DNA of 9,981 nucleotides from an uncultured Lachnospiraceae bacterium (GTDB lineage Bacteria; Bacillota; Clostridia; Lachnospirales; Lachnospiraceae), in contig CADCOU010000027.1 of assembly GCA_902803155.1 (NCBI GenBank), positions 1 through 9,981 on the forward strand. The letters are read 5' to 3'. Under the pieces are notes generated by a model. The model did no database searches. It was given only the letters and a program-made list of their open reading frames with translations, and was not told where the DNA came from. Both the position numbers and the translations under genes were made by a program. Of the stretch, positions 6,697 to 9,981 are shown in pieces; within the stretch, counting starts at the first letter, position 1; every line of letters starts with the position of its first letter.

Positions 6697-6781
6697 ATTC
6701 ACGATGGAGAACCATTCCTCGCCATACAGGCCGTTTTATGAGAAAAGCAGATAATGAGACAGAATCAGGAGGCATACGGAG

Positions 6782-7813
6782 ATGGTATCGTTTGAGAGTG
6801 ACTATATAAACGGAGCTCATCCGGAGATCATAAAGAGGCTGACGGAAACAAACCTTGAACCCCTGTCTGGCTATGGCATGGATCCGTATTGTGAGAGCGC
6901 AAAAGAGAAGATCCGCCTTGCGGTCGGCCTGGAAGACGCGGATGTGGAATTCCTGGTCGGAGGAACACAGACCAACGCGGTGATCATTTCCACCATGCTT
7001 ACCGGATATGAGGGTGTGATCGCGGCAACGACCGGACACGTCAGTCTCCATGAAGCAGGAGCGATCGAGTACACCGGACACAAAGTCCTGGAGCTTCCGC
7101 AGGTGAACGGTAAGCTCGTTCCGGAGGAACTGCGCAGGTTCCTCAAACGCTTCTGGTCCGATGGAAACCATGATCACATGACCTTCCCGGGGATGGTATA
7201 TCTGTCGCATCCCACAGAATACGGGACGCTTTACACGAAGCAGGAACTGACGGAGATATCGGATATCTGCCATGAATATCAGATCCCTCTGTTCCTGGAC
7301 GGTGCGCGTCTGGGCTACGGGTTGATGAGTCGGGATATCGATCTGACACTCCGTGATATCGCCGGACTGTGCGACGTGTTCTATATCGGCGGTACGAAAG
7401 TAGGAGCTCTGTGCGGAGAGGCAGTCGTGTTTACGAAAGACAATAAGCCGAAGCAGTTCGTGACATGCATAAAGCAGAGAGGTGCTCTTCTTGCGAAGGG
7501 CAGGCTGCTTGGCATCCAGTTTGATACGCTGTTTACGGATGATTTGTACTTCCGGATCAGCCGTCATGCGATCGACATGGCTGAGAAATTGAAGGAGATA
7601 ATCCGCTCGCACGGCCTGAGCCTGCTGCTCGATTCTCCGACGAACCAGCAGTTCGTCATCCTGGAAAATGAACAGCTGAAAAAACTGCAGCAGAAAGTGG
7701 CGTTCAGTTTCTGGGAAAGCTACGATGATACGCACACGGTCGTACGACTTGCTACGAGCTGGTCGACGACCGAAGAAGATCTCCGTGCGCTGGACGAGGC
7801 GCTGTCGTGCTAA
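6782..7813 (+). CDS. Threonine aldolase family PLP-dependent enzyme (beta-eliminating lyase fold)
   Basis: Members of this family cleave L-threonine or L-allo-threonine to glycine and acetaldehyde in the cytoplasm, often with broad beta-hydroxy amino acid specificity. The 343-residue length is typical. Visible features are the cofactor-binding GGTQTN (60-65), a histidine-bearing TTGHVSLHEAGAIE (83-96), FLDGARLGYG (171-180) with D173 expected to contact the pyridine nitrogen, and YIGGTKVGAL with K206 as the PLP-binding lysine. VVRLATSW near the end holds R322, expected to bind the substrate carboxylate. ATG 6782 has AGGAGG at 6767-6772, 9 bases upstream. The gene stands alone between two terminators. 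A role in glycine supply or threonine breakdown is the likely one, and an ltaE-type name would fit. Some family members act on other substrates (for example phenylserine), so exact substrate is uncertain. Confidence 0.88.
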   Translation: MVSFESDYINGAHPEIIKRLTETNLEPLSGYGMDPYCESAKEKIRLAVGLEDADVEFLVGGTQTNAVIISTMLTGYEGVIAATTGHVSLHEAGAIEYTGHKVLELPQVNGKLVPEELRRFLKRFWSDGNHDHMTFPGMVYLSHPTEYGTLYTKQELTEISDICHEYQIPLFLDGARLGYGLMSRDIDLTLRDIAGLCDVFYIGGTKVGALCGEAVVFTKDNKPKQFVTCIKQRGALLAKGRLLGIQFDTLFTDDLYFRISRHAIDMAEKLKEIIRSHGLSLLLDSPTNQQFVILENEQLKKLQQKVAFSFWESYDDTHTVVRLATSWSTTEEDLRALDEALSC

Positions 7814-7837
7814 CTTGTGTTAATGATACATTTTATA

Positions 7838-7875
7838 AAAAAGTTTCCTGCATCATGTTTTGCAGGAAACTTTTT
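7838..7875. terminator. Strong bidirectional intrinsic terminator between convergent genes
   Basis: A stem of GTTTCCTGCA (7843-7852) with TGCAGGAAAC (7861-7870), loop of 8, is flanked by AAAAA on the left and TTTTT on the right, which extend the pairing. It gives a U-run after the hairpin on both strands. It ends the threonine aldolase gene (+) and the aminotransferase transcript (-). The rest of the 125-base gap holds nothing I recognise. Confidence 0.93.
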
Positions 7876-7938
7876 GCATGCATCTGAAGTTTAATGAATA
7901 AAAAAATGTACTGTGAACAGAAATAAAACATGACGGGA

Positions 7939-9111
7939 TTACTGTTCCAGGATCCCGCAGCTCCCAATGGCTGCGACCGCTTCTTTCATTTTTTCCGGGG
8001 GCAGGACCAGAGCCATGCGGATGTACCCTTCACCCAGAGAACCGAAGGAGGCACCGGGTGTCACGATCACGCCGGATCGCTCCATCAGCTCCATGGTAAA
8101 TGCCGAGGAATCCTGATATCCGTCCGGAAGTTTTGCCCAGACGAACATCGTTCCTTTTGAATCGGGAACATCCCAGCCGATACTTCTCAGACCGCCGCAC
8201 AGGGTTTTCATGCGCTCTTCATAGTCCCGGCACTGCTTTGCAACACCTTCCTGCGGACCGTTCAGAGCGGCAGCGATCCCGTACTGGAGCGGCAGGAACA
8301 TGCCATAGTCGAACTGGCTCCTTACGTTGGAGAAGGTTTTGACCACATCACGGTTCCCCAGGACCAGGGAGGTACGGCAGCCGGTCATATTGTAGGACTT
8401 GGACAGGGAATAGAATTCGATCCCGACTTCCCTTGCCCCGGGATAGGACAGGAAGGACTTTCCGACCCTTCCGCCATAGATGATATCGGAGTATGCATTG
8501 TCATGGATCACGGTCACATTGTGCTTCTTCGCCCAGGCGATCAGTTCTGTGTAAAATGCATCATCCGCGACCGCACAGACCGGGTTGAGCGGATAGGAGA
8601 CCAGGATGTATTTCGCTTTATCAGCCGTCTCGTCCGGGATCGATGAGAAATCGATGAGGTAGTCATTCTCACTCTTCAGGTCATACTCCGCCACATTCAC
8701 GGCGCAGAGCTGGGGACCGATGGAAAAGATCGGATAGCCGGGATTCGGGACCAGAACCGTATCGCCCGGATCGCACATGGCAAGTGCGATGTGGGCCATT
8801 CCCTCCTGGGAACCGCTGATCGTCATGATCTCATCGTCTTCCAGATCCACACCGAAACGCTTCCGGTAGAAATTGCGGACGGCTTCTTTCAGGAACGGAC
8901 GGTCTGTCAGAGCATACTTGTAATTCTCAGGATCACGGGCGGCTTCCGAGATCGCATCCATGATATGAGGAGCCGTCGGAAAATCGGGTGTTCCGACAGA
9001 CAGGTTATAGATCGTCTTTCCTGCTTTCTCCAGCGCCATCTTTTTCTCATTCAGGACAGCGAAGATACCTGCTTCGAATCTCTGTGATCTCTCAGAAAAT
9101 GTAATGTTCAT
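7939..9111 (-). CDS. Class I/II PLP-dependent aminotransferase (AspC / LL-diaminopimelate aminotransferase-like)
   Basis: A cytoplasmic fold-type I aminotransferase of 390 residues, the usual length. Key positions are visible: YNLSVGTPDFPTAPH (35-49), GSQEGMAH (100-107, phosphate-binding turn), Y126 in NPGYP, N176 in YPLNP, D204 in HDNAYSDI, Schiff-base lysine K238 in SLSKSYNMTGCR, R246, and R365 in YIRMAL for the substrate carboxylate. The overall pattern recalls the archaeal-type LL-diaminopimelate and aspartate/methionine aminotransferase group, but the donor cannot be fixed. Two positions differ from common forms: Cys at 245 where TGWR is frequent, and YPLNPVCA in place of NPTNPTG-like text. 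An AAGGA-like site lies about 13 bases upstream of the start, rather far. The gene follows the amino-acid ABC ATPase by 98 bases on the same strand, suggesting a shared transcript and a role in using imported amino acids. Confidence 0.9.
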   Translation of the reverse strand: MNITFSERSQRFEAGIFAVLNEKKMALEKAGKTIYNLSVGTPDFPTAPHIMDAISEAARDPENYKYALTDRPFLKEAVRNFYRKRFGVDLEDDEIMTISGSQEGMAHIALAMCDPGDTVLVPNPGYPIFSIGPQLCAVNVAEYDLKSENDYLIDFSSIPDETADKAKYILVSYPLNPVCAVADDAFYTELIAWAKKHNVTVIHDNAYSDIIYGGRVGKSFLSYPGAREVGIEFYSLSKSYNMTGCRTSLVLGNRDVVKTFSNVRSQFDYGMFLPLQYGIAAALNGPQEGVAKQCRDYEERMKTLCGGLRSIGWDVPDSKGTMFVWAKLPDGYQDSSAFTMELMERSGVIVTPGASFGSLGEGYIRMALVLPPEKMKEAVAAIGSCGILEQ

Positions 9112-9150
9112 ATTGGTGTTGTATTCCTTTCGTGTTTTGGAGTCGGGTGA

Positions 9151-9196
9151 CGGATACTCCGGTTCACCCGGTCTGCCGGTGACAGGCTTGTATCCG
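9151..9196 (-). repeat. Inverted repeat between the ABC ATPase and the aminotransferase gene
   Basis: CGGATAC (9151-9157) and GTATCCG (9190-9196) are exact complements. Between them TCACC (9164-9168) pairs with GGTGA (9178-9182), so the minus-strand transcript could form a branched or stacked hairpin. No U-run follows, so it is unlikely to stop transcription fully. It may be an mRNA processing or attenuating structure. The structure is read by eye only. Confidence 0.35.
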
Positions 9197-9209
9197 GTCC
9201 TGCAGCTCT

Positions 9210-9962
9210 TCAGACGCCTTCCAGCATATTGATATTGATCAGGAACCTCCGGAGCCTCTCATTGTTCGGATGCTCGAAGATATCATTGGCCGTGCCGTCT
9301 GCCACGATCTTCCCGTTTTCCAGGAAAATGATCCGCTTCGCGACGCTTCTCACAAACGGCATCTCGTGTGTGACCAGAAGGATCGTATTGCCATCCTGCG
9401 CAGCTGCCCGCACCGTCTGAAGAACCTCTCCAACAAGTTCCGGGTCCAGGGCGGAGGTCGGCTCATCCATCAGAAGGAGGAGCGGATCCATCGCAAGCGC
9501 GCGGGCGATCGCGACTCTCTGCTGCTGTCCGCCGGACAGGTGCCTCGGATAGTGGAACAGGCGGTCGCCCATGCCTACCTTCATCAGATGGCGGAGGGCG
9601 ATCTCCCTTGCGGACTTTACGTCCAGGCCCTTCACGACTGTAAGACCTTCCATCACATTTTCCAGAGCATTTTTCTGCCGGAACAGGTTGAACTGCTGGA
9701 AGACCATCTCCGTATGGGTGCGCAGCTCATTGATCTCTTTTGAGTTATGTGTAGTCAGGTCATAGGTCTTTCCTCCGATGGTGACAGTCCCTGCCTCCGG
9801 CTTTTCCAGAAGGTTCAGGCAGCGAAGAAGCGTGGACTTGCCGGTACCGGACGGACCGATCAGGGCGATCACATCTCCCTTCTCGATGTCCAGGTCAACC
9901 TGGTCCAGGACAATGTTGTTTCCGAACCGTTTGCTCAGCCCTCTGATCTCGATATAGCTCAT
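9210..9962 (-). CDS. Polar amino acid ABC importer ATP-binding subunit (GlnQ/HisP/ArtP family)
   Basis: A 250-residue cytoplasmic ATPase, the normal length for amino-acid importer NBDs without a regulatory domain. It shows Walker A GPSGTGKS (36-43), Q-loop MVFQQFNLFRQKNALENV (86-103, with the FNLF-type sequence typical of the GlnQ group), signature LSGGQQQR (142-149), Walker B LLLLMDEPTSALDPE (161-175) and switch His H199 in VTHEM. The short C-terminal HPNNERLRRFL is also typical of the group. ATG 9962 has GGAGG (complement of 9969-9973) 6 bases upstream. Its permease and binding protein are not in the window and may lie to the right, upstream in the same transcript. The aminotransferase gene follows it. 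Specificity (glutamine, histidine, cystine or other) cannot be told from this subunit. Confidence 0.94.
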   Translation of the reverse strand: MSYIEIRGLSKRFGNNIVLDQVDLDIEKGDVIALIGPSGTGKSTLLRCLNLLEKPEAGTVTIGGKTYDLTTHNSKEINELRTHTEMVFQQFNLFRQKNALENVMEGLTVVKGLDVKSAREIALRHLMKVGMGDRLFHYPRHLSGGQQQRVAIARALAMDPLLLLMDEPTSALDPELVGEVLQTVRAAAQDGNTILLVTHEMPFVRSVAKRIIFLENGKIVADGTANDIFEHPNNERLRRFLININMLEGV

Positions 9963-9981
9963 AAGGCGCCTCCGTTCCTGC

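Noticed and set aside
6750..6755. GATAAT as a -10 box for the threonine aldolase gene
   Set aside because: No recognisable -35 stands 16-19 bases upstream and there is no TGn element, so it is not supported.

Overview
The window looks like part of the chromosome of a low- to mid-GC Gram-positive anaerobe, most likely a clostridial gut or rumen bacterium of the Lachnospiraceae type. This rests on strong GGAGG-type ribosome binding sites, Gram-positive lipoproteins with LTGC lipoboxes, a surface protein full of ETEA/EETEAP repeats, and the absence of outer-membrane genes. The assignment is an inference from style, not from a marker gene. Genes fill almost the whole window and no gene-free stretch exceeds 300 bases.

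Region 1 (1-4646, + strand) is a carbohydrate-type ABC importer operon in the order ATPase, permease, permease, solute-binding protein. The MalK/UgpC-type ATPase is cut at its 5' end by the window edge. The two permeases carry the EAA loop that docks on the ATPase. The solute-binding lipoprotein starts in an ATGA overlap with the second permease. It also ends in LPATA, a hydrophobic stretch and a basic tail, which resembles a sortase sorting signal or a second membrane anchor.

Region 2 (4647-6696, + strand) is a self-contained unit with a strong extended -10 promoter, a 5'-UTR inverted repeat, one 599-residue lipoprotein and a hairpin terminator. The lipoprotein has a long, extremely acidic, repeat-built stalk (residues 33-392 have no Lys, Arg or His) followed by what look like two small beta-rich, OB-like domains. 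The stalk contains six uninterrupted 45-bp repeats and two 93-bp repeats. This is the most unusual object in the window.

Region 3 (6697-7875, + strand) holds a PLP-dependent threonine-aldolase family enzyme, ended by a strong bidirectional terminator.

Region 4 (7939-9981, - strand) converges on that terminator. It encodes a polar-amino-acid-type ABC ATPase (GlnQ/HisP family) followed by a class I aminotransferase, probably in one transcript whose promoter, and perhaps the matching permease and binding protein, lie beyond the right edge.

Together the window combines sugar uptake, amino-acid uptake and amino-acid/PLP chemistry around a surface lipoprotein of unknown function.
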